A stretch of DNA of 24,723 nucleotides from a virus, in the IMG/VR virus record IMGVR_UViG_3300001419_000051, positions 1-24,723 of that record. One strand, given 5' to 3'. Below, piece after piece: positions 4,868 to 11,374 of the stretch (position 1 is the first letter of the stretch; the number at the start of each line of letters is the position of its first letter). The notes beneath the pieces were generated by a model that had not been told where the DNA came from, ran no database searches, and worked only from the letters and a program-made list of their open reading frames with translations. Made by a program: the position numbers and the translations under genes.

Positions 4868-5610
4868 CCGACACGTCAAGCGGTCCGGCGTGGTCCTGGT
4901 GGGTGCGCGACGAGTGCATCGGCCTCTCGCCGTCCGCGAGGCTGTTGCTTTACGCGCTGGCGTCGCGAGTTGGCGCAGACGGGCGCGCGTTCCCCAGCCT
5001 CTTGACGATGGCGGCGGACACCGGACTGCACCGGTCCACGATCGTGCGAGCGGTCGCCGAACTGGAGGGCGCCGGGGCGGTCCGCGTCGAGCGCGTCACC
5101 GGAAGTCGATCCAGGTACACGCTAACCCGCGAACCCGTCGCACCACGCGACCGGTCGCACAGTGGAACCGGTCGCACCACGCGACGGGGGGGGTCGCACA
5201 GTGCGACGGGGGGGGTCGCACAGTGCGACCCAAAGAGAACAATGAAGAGAACAAGGAAGAACCCAGTCCCGCGCGCGCACGCGCGAGAGGGCGCCGAGGT
5301 CGTCCCGCTCCAACCGTTGATCGCCCAGGATCCGCCGGACGGTCTGCGACTGCTCGGCGAGCTCTCGAAGGTGCTCACGAAGCGGCGACCGTGGACGTAC
5401 AACGAGGAAACCAACGCCGCGCAGCTGCTGTCGCAGTACGGGCTCGACGCCTGCCTCGAGGTGGTCAAGACGATGGACGCGGCCGACTCGCCTGTCGCGA
5501 TGTTGCGGCGTAGGCTGGAGAAGCGAGGCAACGGGCGTCCGGGCGGGAAGTCGCCGAGCGACATGACGGACGCCGAGTTTCAGCAGTGGATGCGGGAGAC
5601 ACGACAGTGA
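4864..5610 (+). CDS. Replication initiator (lambda-O/DnaD-like) with N-terminal winged helix
   Basis: This is a 248-aa protein from GTG 4864, overlapping the previous stop. The frame is open back to 4663, but that would cover the promoter region. Residues 20-90 form a winged helix-turn-helix ('LSPSARLLLYALASRVGADG', 'PSLLTMAADTGLHRSTIVRA', 'VAELEGAGAVRVER'), as in HTH_36-type phage initiators. Residues 91-145 are a low-complexity Arg/Gly/Ser linker encoded by the iterons and an A-rich stretch. Residues 160-225 are a helical C-terminal domain ('LLGELSKVLTKRRPWTYNEETNAAQLLSQYGLDACLEVV'). This domain probably contacts the helicase encoded next. The layout (DNA-binding domain, origin-encoded linker, helicase-contact domain) matches lambda O. 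The stop overlaps the helicase start. Confidence 0.8.
   Translation: MTDTSSGPAWSWWVRDECIGLSPSARLLLYALASRVGADGRAFPSLLTMAADTGLHRSTIVRAVAELEGAGAVRVERVTGSRSRYTLTREPVAPRDRSHSGTGRTTRRGGSHSATGGVAQCDPKRTMKRTRKNPVPRAHAREGAEVVPLQPLIAQDPPDGLRLLGELSKVLTKRRPWTYNEETNAAQLLSQYGLDACLEVVKTMDAADSPVAMLRRRLEKRGNGRPGGKSPSDMTDAEFQQWMRETRQ
5137..5263. other. Probable replication origin: five iterons plus an A-rich unwinding region inside the initiator gene
   Basis: Five 15-bp iterons start at 5137, 5154, 5171, 5193 and 5215, spaced 17, 17, 22 and 22 bases apart. Copies 1 and 3 are GTCGCACCACGCGAC, copy 2 is GTCGCACAGTGGAAC, and copies 4 and 5 are the perfect palindrome GTCGCACAGTGCGAC. Runs of eight G separate copies 3-4 and 4-5. 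Immediately after copy 5, bases 5231-5260 hold 19 A/T of 30 on an all-purine-biased strand, striking in so GC-rich a genome. Iterons in the initiator gene followed by an A-rich tract are the architecture of lambda ori. Confidence 0.75.
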
Positions 5611-6905
5611 GCGCAGAACGATTCCTCGTGGCGTCCATCCTGGCCGCCCCGGCGACGATCCACAGCGTCCGCGGGCGCGTGCCGGTCGAGGCCATCTCCA
5701 CGCCGAGCCTGCGGCACGTCTACGCCGCGGCGGTCGAGCTCGCCGAGGACGGCCAGGTCCCGAGCGTCGCCGCGCTGGTCAGCGTGAAGGGGTTCGACAA
5801 CGGGCGCCTCGTCGAGATCGCGATGGCGGCGGACGACGGGCGCGACGCGACTCAACTTGCGGAGCTCGTAGCGGGCGCGCACCTCGGCCGACGACTCCAG
5901 GCCATCGCGGCGAACGCAGCGATCGACCTGTCGACGGTCGAGCCGCAGCGCGCAAAGGGCGTAGCCAGCGACCTCATCGCGGCGATCGTCGGCGAGCTCA
6001 CCGCAGGCGGGGACGCTGGGCACATGGTCACGATGCGCGAGGCGGTCGCGACGGCCATCGGGGAGATTCGGGACGCCTTCCGCCGCCGAGACGCGGGCGA
6101 GCCGCCACGCGGGTACACCACCGGGCTCCGCAACCTCGACGACATGCTCGGAGAGGGCGGACCGCTGCCCGGCCAGTTGCTGTTCATCGGCGCCGGACCG
6201 GGAACCGGCAAGACTGCGATGGCGCTCGGCATGGTACGTGCCGCGGCTGCGCAGCGGCCGACGCAGGCGCATGTCTACCTGACCGGGGAGACATGGGCCG
6301 CGCAGCTCGCGCGGCGGCACATCGCCGCGGGGTCCGGCGTGAGGATGCAGCAGTTGCGGGCGGACAGGACCGCGACCGCCGACGAGGTCAGCGCGCGCAT
6401 GCACTCGTGGATGCAGCGTGACCGCGCGGTCCCCGACAACATCCTGGTGGTGGACAAGCCGAAGCCGGGCGTCGGCGACGTGCTGGCGGCAATCTACGCT
6501 GCTCGCGCGCGGTTCGACCTCGTCGGCATGGTCGTGGTGGATCACCTGCACCTGATGCGGCACAGGAACGACGAGCACGACGAGCCCGCCATCCGGCACA
6601 CCATCGAGAGCCTGCACGCCATCGCGCACCAGGAGCGGCCGGCGCTCGTCATCCCGGCGCAGCTGAACCGCTCGAGGAAGGACCACGCGGGCGTGCCGCC
6701 GATGACCACGATTCGAGGCGCGGGCGCCGTTGAGGAGTTCGCGCACCAGGTGCTGATGATGGCGACGGACGATTCGCACAGCGACGAACGCACCATCATC
6801 GCGAACATCGACAAGAACCGGGACGGAAGGATGGGACCGCTGCGGTTCCGGTTCACGGGCTCCACACAGCGGTTCCGCGAAGCGGGAGATGACTACGATG
6901 GATGA
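5607..6905 (+). CDS. DnaB-like replicative helicase
   Basis: This is a 432-aa protein from GTG 5607, which overlaps the initiator stop and has GCGGGAGA at 5592-5599. Residues 1-100 resemble the DnaB N-terminal domain (AERFLVASIL..., then PSLRHVYAAAVELAEDGQVPS). The RecA-like motor starts about residue 168 ('GYTTGLRNLDDMLGEGGPLPGQ'), with Walker A GPGTGKT at 197-203. 'TGETW' (227-230) stands where DnaB has 'SLEM'. Walker B is 'VGMVVVDHLHLM' with D312. 'VIPAQLNRSRKDH' (348-360) is the usual 'QLNR' motif, and 'NIDKNRDGRMGPLRFRF' (400-416) supplies the arginine finger and C-terminal strand. It unwinds DNA at the phage fork and would be loaded by the initiator encoded upstream. No primase domain is present, so a host primase is presumably used. 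Confidence 0.88.
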   Translation: MSAERFLVASILAAPATIHSVRGRVPVEAISTPSLRHVYAAAVELAEDGQVPSVAALVSVKGFDNGRLVEIAMAADDGRDATQLAELVAGAHLGRRLQAIAANAAIDLSTVEPQRAKGVASDLIAAIVGELTAGGDAGHMVTMREAVATAIGEIRDAFRRRDAGEPPRGYTTGLRNLDDMLGEGGPLPGQLLFIGAGPGTGKTAMALGMVRAAAAQRPTQAHVYLTGETWAAQLARRHIAAGSGVRMQQLRADRTATADEVSARMHSWMQRDRAVPDNILVVDKPKPGVGDVLAAIYAARARFDLVGMVVVDHLHLMRHRNDEHDEPAIRHTIESLHAIAHQERPALVIPAQLNRSRKDHAGVPPMTTIRGAGAVEEFAHQVLMMATDDSHSDERTIIANIDKNRDGRMGPLRFRFTGSTQRFREAGDDYDG

Positions 6906-7254
6906 ACACAAGCGGCGAGAGCTGGGCGAGCGGTTGGCGAAGGCGACGGGCGCGCTGCGGAGTGACGTAGCCGCGCTGGGGCGCCGGTGCGAGTGGGGCA
7001 TGTTCACCGACCACGCGAGCGCGGAATACGTGCCCGACGTGCTCGACGGCGGCACGATGCGCGCAGCGCTGGAGTGGGCGCGGGAGGTGACGGGACGGCC
7101 CGCCCTGTTCGTTGGTGTGGTGCTCGGCCAGTGGCGCGCACTCGACGGTGATCAGGATGCGCCCGGCGTGTCGGACGTGCTCAGCGACGGACACCCCACC
7201 GAGGCGGAAGCCCACGTCGCGCTCGCCGAGTGGGCCGCGGAGAACCGCGAGTGA
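6898..7254 (+). CDS. 118-aa protein of unknown function
   Basis: ATG 6898 is preferred to ATG 6889 because AGCGGGAGA at 6881-6889 then has normal spacing. It overlaps the helicase end by 8 bases. The product begins with a helix (MDEHKRRELGERLAKATGALRSDVAAL). A mixed region follows with 'LFVGVVLGQWRALDGDQ', and the protein ends in an acidic helix (TEAEAHVALAEWAAENRE). No domain is recognised. Genes in this position, between helicase and resolvase, are often small replication or nucleotide-metabolism accessories, but nothing specific can be said. Confidence 0.6.
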   Translation: MDEHKRRELGERLAKATGALRSDVAALGRRCEWGMFTDHASAEYVPDVLDGGTMRAALEWAREVTGRPALFVGVVLGQWRALDGDQDAPGVSDVLSDGHPTEAEAHVALAEWAAENRE

Positions 7255-7685
7255 GCGCCACGGACACGGCGGCTAACGCATCGGCGCGGGCCGAGGCGCG
7301 AGAGGGCGATGCCGACACCGGCCTGGTGCTGACCACGCGGGCGGTCGCGGACCTGTGGTGCCTGCGGGCGGCGGCGCTCTCGCCGGGCGACGCGGGAGCA
7401 GTGGCGCGAGCGAAGCTGCTGAACCTGTGCGAGATGGTCGGGAGCGTCTGCGCGCCCCACCGGGTCATGGGCAGCGGCGAGGCGTACGGCTGGGACTCCG
7501 CAGTGCGAGAGGCGCGGCGAGCGGAAGAGGCGGAGCGGCGAGCGGAAGAGGCGGAGCGGCGGGCCGAGAGCGCCCGCGGGTTCGTCGATCTGATGCTGAC
7601 GGTGGACCCGGAGCTCATCGACCGCGAGTTCATCGTGGCGTCGTTGGAGCACATGCGCGCGACGTTCAAGCCGGGGGCGAAGTGA
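7251..7685 (+). CDS. 144-aa protein with tandem-repeat coiled coil
   Basis: This starts at GTG 7251, overlapping the previous stop (GTGA) with a GGAG upstream. The N-terminal 25 residues are Ala/Glu-rich and probably disordered. Residues about 27-70 are helical ('LTTRAVADLWCLRAAALSPG'), and residues 86-107 are a 7-residue repeat (AEEAERR, two full copies plus partial copies) forming a charged helix. The C-terminus 'VDPELIDREFIVASLEHMRATF' is another helix. No family is recognised. The repeat arises from a 21-base tandem duplication in the DNA. Confidence 0.55.
   Translation: MSATDTAANASARAEAREGDADTGLVLTTRAVADLWCLRAAALSPGDAGAVARAKLLNLCEMVGSVCAPHRVMGSGEAYGWDSAVREARRAEEAERRAEEAERRAESARGFVDLMLTVDPELIDREFIVASLEHMRATFKPGAK
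7515..7561 (+). repeat. 21-bp tandem repeat within a gene
   Basis: Two identical 21-base units occupy 7515-7535 and 7536-7556, with the first five bases of a third copy at 7557-7561. The unit length keeps the reading frame and encodes a 7-residue, single-heptad helix repeat, so copy number could change without breaking the gene. Confidence 0.8.
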
Positions 7686-8053
7686 TGGGGCGCTCTACGT
7701 TCGCCGCAGACGTGCTCCGCGCGACCCCGCGGTCCGGCGGGATGACCGCGTCGGAGGTCGCAGCGGAGCTCAACGCATGCAGCGTCCGCGTCGCAGCGAC
7801 TCTGCGGCGACTCGTCAGGTCGGGATCCGTGCGCGCGGTACCCGCGATGGGCGGAGCTCGCTACATGCGCGTCGGCGACGATCTGCCCGACAACCCGGGA
7901 AACGTCCCAGTGCGCATCCCGGTGGCCGTGCTGGGCGTCTTGCCCGACCAGGAGGTCGCGCGGCAGTACCAGTGCAACCGGGCAACGGTCGCTCGGCGAC
8001 GCCGGCAACTTGGGCGACCCATCGTTCGCGCGCCGTATGGGTCGGCGAAGTGA
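7685..8053 (+). CDS. 122-aa protein with winged helix and second helix-turn-helix
   Basis: ATG 7685 overlaps the previous stop (TGATG). Residues 18-62 form a winged-helix-like domain: 'GGMTASEVAAELNACSVRVAATLRRLVRSGSVRAVP', then the wing 'GGARYMRV'. Residues 78-113 form a second helix-turn-helix ('LGVLPDQEVARQYQCNRATVARRRRQLGRPI'). It shares its 'LG-x2-P/S-D-x-E-V/I-A-R' core and Arg-rich third helix with the three modules of the leftward 210-aa protein. Two DNA-binding domains suggest a middle or late regulator. It lies just upstream of RusA and the packaging genes. Confidence 0.65.
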   Translation: MGRSTFAADVLRATPRSGGMTASEVAAELNACSVRVAATLRRLVRSGSVRAVPAMGGARYMRVGDDLPDNPGNVPVRIPVAVLGVLPDQEVARQYQCNRATVARRRRQLGRPIVRAPYGSAK

Positions 8054-8478
8054 GCGGCTACGGCTTCACGGTCCCTGGCGACGCTGTGCCGAAGGGGCGC
8101 CCGCGCACCGCGCGCATCGGCGGCCGGACCATCACGCGGACCCCGACCCGCACGGAGAACTACGAGGCGGTCATCAAGGCGTGCGCGGCGGGGCAGGCGC
8201 CACCGTCGCCGCTCGAGGGACCGCTGCGGGTGACCATCCTCGAGGTGAGACGACGACCGCAGCGGCTCAACCGCAAGCGCGACCCGGACGACCGCATGCC
8301 CTGCGACAAGCGGCCGGACATCGACAACATCGCGAAGATCGTGCTGGACGCTCTCGACGGGTGGTGGTGGCACGACGACGGCCAGGTGTGCGAGCTGCAC
8401 GCGACGAAGATGTACGCCGAGCGGGGCGGGCGGCCGAGTCTGGTGGTCCACGTTGAGCGCGTGGACGACGGCGGGTAA
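8050..8478 (+). CDS. rusA: RusA-type Holliday junction resolvase
   Basis: This is a 142-aa protein from GTG 8050, overlapping the previous stop. The N-terminal strand has the family's 'PGDAVPKGRPR' (residues 9-19). The catalytic block is 'CDKRPDIDNIAKIVLDALDG' (85-104), with D90, D92 and K96, followed by D109-D110 in 'HDDGQVCELHATK', matching the third catalytic Asp region. RusA dimers cut four-way junctions and so clear branched DNA before packaging. Unusual is 'GWWWHDD', three Trp where relatives have small or aliphatic residues. Length is normal for the family (about 120-145 aa). Confidence 0.88.
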   Translation: MSGYGFTVPGDAVPKGRPRTARIGGRTITRTPTRTENYEAVIKACAAGQAPPSPLEGPLRVTILEVRRRPQRLNRKRDPDDRMPCDKRPDIDNIAKIVLDALDGWWWHDDGQVCELHATKMYAERGGRPSLVVHVERVDDGG

Positions 8479-8501
8479 TGTAACCAAGCGGGAGGCGAAC
8501 C

Positions 8502-8735
8502 ATGAAAGCAACAATCGAGTGCGACGGCTGCGGGCGCGAGTTCGACGCGCGCATAGGCGTGAACGCCACGGCTGCGGGTGCCCTGTGCGGCCCGTGCTGC
8601 CGGGAGTACGGGGCGCGCGGGACGCGGGCTCTGCCGATGCGTCAGGTGGCGAGTGCGGGGGCCTTCCAGTTCTCGGCCGAGGCGCGGGACGCGCGCATTG
8701 AGTTGGACGACGACGACTTCGGGCGAACGGCGTGA
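8502..8735 (+). CDS. 77-aa zinc-ribbon-like protein
   Basis: ATG 8502 follows a strong AGCGGGAGG (8487-8495). Two cysteine pairs, C7-x2-C10 ('ECDGCGREF') and C29-x2-C32 ('LCGPCCREYG'), form a zinc ribbon; C33 is extra. The C-terminal half is acidic, ending 'ELDDDDFGRTA'. Small zinc ribbons beside terminase genes in phages are often transcription or nuclease accessories, but no family is recognised here. Its stop overlaps the GTG of the next small gene. Confidence 0.65.
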   Translation: MKATIECDGCGREFDARIGVNATAAGALCGPCCREYGARGTRALPMRQVASAGAFQFSAEARDARIELDDDDFGRTA

Positions 8736-8863
8736 GGCGCGCGGCGCTTCGAGCGGTCAAGTGCGCGCTCACCGTCGCAGCGGTGCCGGCGTGGCTGGTG
8801 CTGTCCGCCGCGGCGGCGGTGCTGGTGGTGGAGTCGATGGTGCGCGCGGACGTGGAGGGATAG
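8732..8863 (+). CDS. 43-aa single-pass membrane peptide
   Basis: GTG 8732 overlaps the zinc-ribbon stop (GTGA), and the frame ends at TAG 8861-8863. The product has a basic N-terminus (MRRAALRAVKCA), one hydrophobic segment at residues 12-34 (LTVAAVPAWLVLSAAAAVLVV) and an acidic end, an inner-membrane orientation with the N-terminus inside. It also carries the ribosome site (GGAGG 8854-8858) of the small terminase gene. It may be a small holin-like or superinfection-exclusion peptide; the function is unknown. Confidence 0.5.
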   Translation: MRRAALRAVKCALTVAAVPAWLVLSAAAAVLVVESMVRADVEG

Positions 8864-8865
8864 GC

Positions 8866-9276
8866 GTGGCGAAGGGCAAGCAAGCGGGGAGGTCAGCGCG
8901 CGCGCGCGGGAGAGTCCCCGAAGAGAGGGTGGACGCCGCCTGCTCGCTACTCCGCGAGGGCGTGCCGATTCGGCTGGTGTGCCAGAGGGTCGGCATCGCG
9001 AGCGACACCCTGCACCGTTGGCTGAGGCCCGAGACGGACACCGAGACCGGGCGCAAGATTCGTGAAGCGCGGGCAGACGGAATCATCGCGCTGCACCGCG
9101 AGGCGCGCGAGAGTGACGGCGGCGGCGCCCGGTGGCTGCTGACCCGGTCGGGCGTCGGCGGCCCGGACGGATACGGGGACCGCGCCGAGGTGGTGACGGT
9201 CGATGCAGGCCAAGACCACTCGGCGTTCTGGCGGGACTGGGCGAAGGCGGCCGACGAGGACGCGGCCGACGAGTGA
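8866..9276 (+). CDS. terS: Small terminase subunit (TerS-like)
   Basis: This is a 136-aa protein from GTG 8866 with GGAGG seven bases upstream. The N-terminus is basic (AKGKQAGRSARARGR). Residues about 20-50 are a helix-turn-helix: 'VDAACSLLREGVPIRLVCQRVGIASDTLHRWLRP'. A helical middle follows ('IREARADGIIALHREARE'), then 'GGGARWLLTRSGVGGPDGYG' and the acidic end 'DWAKAADEDAADE'. This layout, and its 4-base overlap with the large terminase, make it the DNA-recognition subunit that marks phage DNA for packaging. The family call rests mostly on context and the helix-turn-helix. Confidence 0.78.
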   Translation: MAKGKQAGRSARARGRVPEERVDAACSLLREGVPIRLVCQRVGIASDTLHRWLRPETDTETGRKIREARADGIIALHREARESDGGGARWLLTRSGVGGPDGYGDRAEVVTVDAGQDHSAFWRDWAKAADEDAADE

Positions 9277-10646
9277 GGCCCAACCCGCTCCAGCGCGACA
9301 TCGTGCGCGCCATCAAGCGCGGGGCGCAGCTCATCGCCATCCAGGCTGGGTGGGGGTCGGGCAAGACCTCGGGCATCGCCACGGCGCTCGGCCTGGTCAA
9401 CGAGATGCGCGGCGGCTGCCGGCTTGCGTGGATCATGGACCGCTACCAGCGCGCCATCGACGTCAGCATCCCGGAGTGCGAGAAGTGGCTCGAGGCGCGC
9501 GGGTGGGCGCGCGCCGAGTCCGGGTTGCGGTGGAACGCGCCAAACGGCGGATCGGTCGTGCTGCGCAACTTCTACGCCGCGGCTGGCGAGGATGGCCGCC
9601 GGCTCGAGGGGCTGAACCTCGGCGCGGCGGCCATCGACGAGTGCCAGGATCTGCCGCCCTCAGCGCTTAAGCGCATGGTGGGCCGCGTCGGTCGCGACGG
9701 CTCCGGTCCGCCGCTGCTTATCCTCGCCGGGCTGCCGGTCCCAAAGGCGTGGTGGGTGCGAGCTGCGGAGAATCACCCGCACGGCGTGGTCATCAAGGCG
9801 ACGTCGCACGCCAACGCCGAGAACCTGCCACCGGAGTTCTTCGCGAACGCCCGCGCCGCCCTGACGGCTCGCGAGTACGAAGCGATGGTCGAGAACCGGC
9901 CCATGCCGCCGAAGGGGCAGGTGTACGCGATGTTCCGCGAGGAGGAGTGGCCGGCGGGCAACCTGCTGTCGGAGTTCGTGCCGACCGGCCGCGACTGCGT
10001 CGTCGCCGCCGACTTCGGGGTGGACCGGCCGGCAGCGGCACTCATCGCTTGGGACCCCGTGCGCGAGGTGGACGTCATCGTGGACGACGTGCAGCCGGAC
10101 GGGGTGAGCGTCTACGAGTTCGCGGACCTGGTGGCGGCGCGGATTCGCCACCACCGGATGCGGCTGTCGCGAGTCGTCGGGGACCCCGCCGGCAACGCGA
10201 GGTCGGCCGCGCACCCGGAGAAGGCCACGCAAGCGGGCATCTTCGTGGCGCGGCTCCGCGAGCAGTTCGAGCAGGCGGTCCCGCCGATGCTCTTCACGAC
10301 CGAGCGGGACCGGCGGTCCATCCCGGCCGGCGTGCTGTGCCTCGGCGCCCGGTTCGCATCGGCGGACGGCGCGCGGCGGCTGGTGGTCTGGACGCCGAGC
10401 TACGAGCGCGAGGCCGCGTCGGCGGAGGCGCGCACCCTGGCCGGGTGCATCGGCGGCTACGCCTATCCGGCCAGCGGCGGCGACATGCCGAAGAAGGACG
10501 GCCGGCACGATCACCTGATGGATGCGTTACGATACTGGGCGTGTGTACTACGCTGGGTGAGTCCCAAGCGGGCGCCATCGGCGCGGGACTTGATGCCAGC
10601 CATTGACGACCTCGACGACGACGCAGAGTGGCTCGACGCGAGGTGA
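9273..10646 (+). CDS. terL: Large terminase subunit (packaging ATPase-nuclease)
   Basis: This is a 457-aa protein from GTG 9273. The ATPase domain has Walker A 'AGWGSGKT' (25-32) and Walker B 'LGAAAIDECQDL' with D122-E123. The coupling motif is 'LLILAGLP' (148-155). The RNase H-like nuclease domain shows 'CVVAADFGVDRPAAALIAWD' with D247, 'VVGDPAGNARS' with D304, and 'DGRHDHLMDALRYWA' with D413/D417 (409-423). It cuts concatemeric DNA and pumps it through the portal. All expected motifs are intact and the length is typical. The frame is open upstream of 9273, but the overlap with terS and the N-terminal 'NPLQRDIVRAIKRG' favour this start. Confidence 0.92.
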   Translation: MRPNPLQRDIVRAIKRGAQLIAIQAGWGSGKTSGIATALGLVNEMRGGCRLAWIMDRYQRAIDVSIPECEKWLEARGWARAESGLRWNAPNGGSVVLRNFYAAAGEDGRRLEGLNLGAAAIDECQDLPPSALKRMVGRVGRDGSGPPLLILAGLPVPKAWWVRAAENHPHGVVIKATSHANAENLPPEFFANARAALTAREYEAMVENRPMPPKGQVYAMFREEEWPAGNLLSEFVPTGRDCVVAADFGVDRPAAALIAWDPVREVDVIVDDVQPDGVSVYEFADLVAARIRHHRMRLSRVVGDPAGNARSAAHPEKATQAGIFVARLREQFEQAVPPMLFTTERDRRSIPAGVLCLGARFASADGARRLVVWTPSYEREAASAEARTLAGCIGGYAYPASGGDMPKKDGRHDHLMDALRYWACVLRWVSPKRAPSARDLMPAIDDLDDDAEWLDAR

Positions 10647-10658
10647 GCGGGAGAGACG

Positions 10659-10982
10659 ATGAACCGATCCACGCTTGTGTGGTTGGCCGCCGCGGCGGCG
10701 TTCGTGGCGGGCGTCGCCCTCGGCGTCGGGTGGAGCTACCACAACGTCGAGGCGATGCGGGTGGAACTGCTGGTGGCAGAGGCCGAGGCCCGGCACCACG
10801 AGACACGGGTGGAGCAGGCGCTCGCAGCGTGCGCGGAGGTGGACGGTGTCCACGCCCGGCTCGATGCGCTGGAGCGCGAGGCGGGCGCGGCGACCAGGGC
10901 GCTGGTGGCGATGCGCGAGGACTGCGTCGTCCCCGGCATGTGGCACGAGCTCGGCGTGGTCCAGTTGCCGAGGCTGCGATGA
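10659..10982 (+). CDS. 107-aa membrane-anchored coiled-coil protein (i-spanin-like topology)
   Basis: ATG 10659 follows AGCGGGAGA (10646-10654). Residues 6-25 are an N-terminal transmembrane segment and residues about 30-86 a coiled coil, with Cys58 and Cys89. This N-in topology with a helical outer domain is that of Rz-type inner-membrane spanins, and the next, overlapping gene encodes a tiny Cys-rich peptide. However, no lipobox-bearing partner is visible and the location beside terminase is unusual for a spanin. It could equally be a small membrane protein of unknown role. Confidence 0.45.
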   Translation: MNRSTLVWLAAAAAFVAGVALGVGWSYHNVEAMRVELLVAEAEARHHETRVEQALAACAEVDGVHARLDALEREAGAATRALVAMREDCVVPGMWHELGVVQLPRLR

Positions 10983-11101
10983 GACTGGCGTGCCTCGACG
11001 GGCGCGACGTGTGCGGCGTCCGCGAGTGCATCGACGACACGGACTGCTCGAGCGGCGTCTGCATCACCGAGGGGTCCAGGCGCGGGAGTTGCGGGCTGTG
11101 A
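10979..11101 (+). CDS. 40-aa cysteine-rich peptide
   Basis: ATG 10979 overlaps the previous stop (ATGA), and the frame ends at TGA 11099-11101, overlapping the next GTG. The 40 residues contain six cysteines (5, 12, 17, 23, 28, 38) in the pattern C-x6-C-x4-C-x5-C-x4-C-x9-C. The motif 'CIDDTDCSSGVC' matches the DxDC-x2-G-x-C modules common in exported proteins of Myxococcota. Six evenly spread cysteines suggest a disulphide knot or metal site. No signal peptide is present, so export is uncertain. Both junctions support it as a real gene. Confidence 0.5.
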   Translation: MRLACLDGRDVCGVRECIDDTDCSSGVCITEGSRRGSCGL

Positions 11102-11316
11102 AGTGGCGCACCACCGAAGGCGGCGAGTTCGCGACCGCCGGCCAGTTCATGCTGTTCGTCCGCGACGCGCTGTGGTCCATCGAGGTTGACGGGCCGACCG
11201 CGGACGGCGAGGTGCATCGCGTCTGCCTCGCGTCGGGGCGCGACGACGACCCGAAGCGCGCGGCGGCCGATGCGCTGCGGTCGATGCTCGACGAGGCACA
11301 ATCCCTGTTGACGTAG
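11098..11316 (+). CDS. 72-aa protein of unknown function
   Basis: GTG 11098 overlaps the previous stop (GTGA). The product has a beta-like first half ('KWRTTEGGEFATAGQFMLFV', 'ALWSIEVDG') and ends in a helix ('DDPKRAAADALRSMLDEAQ'). The closing bases of the gene include the -35 of a predicted promoter for the helicase-methyltransferase gene. No family is recognised. It resembles small single-domain phage proteins with a strand-rich core followed by one helix. Confidence 0.5.
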   Translation: MKWRTTEGGEFATAGQFMLFVRDALWSIEVDGPTADGEVHRVCLASGRDDDPKRAAADALRSMLDEAQSLLT

Positions 11317-11336
11317 CGCACTACGTGCGATGTAGT
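11308..11336 (+). promoter_or_regulatory. Promoter upstream of the helicase-methyltransferase gene
   Basis: TTGACG (11308-11313), a 17-base spacer and TGTAGT (11331-11336) make a strong sigma-70-like match. A further small inverted repeat GTGCC-N9-GGCAC lies at 11343-11361, just before the ribosome site AGCGGGAGA (11362-11370). That hairpin could act on the leader RNA or as an operator. The gene break of 58 bases is one of the few in this operon. Confidence 0.45.
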
Positions 11337-11374
11337 CCCCGCGTGCCGGTGAAATTGGCACAGCGGGAGACAAC

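Noticed and set aside
5137-5229. CRISPR-like array of short direct repeats
   Set aside because: Repeats are only 15 bp, spacers are 2-7 bases and not unique, and they lie in frame within a gene; iterons explain them better.
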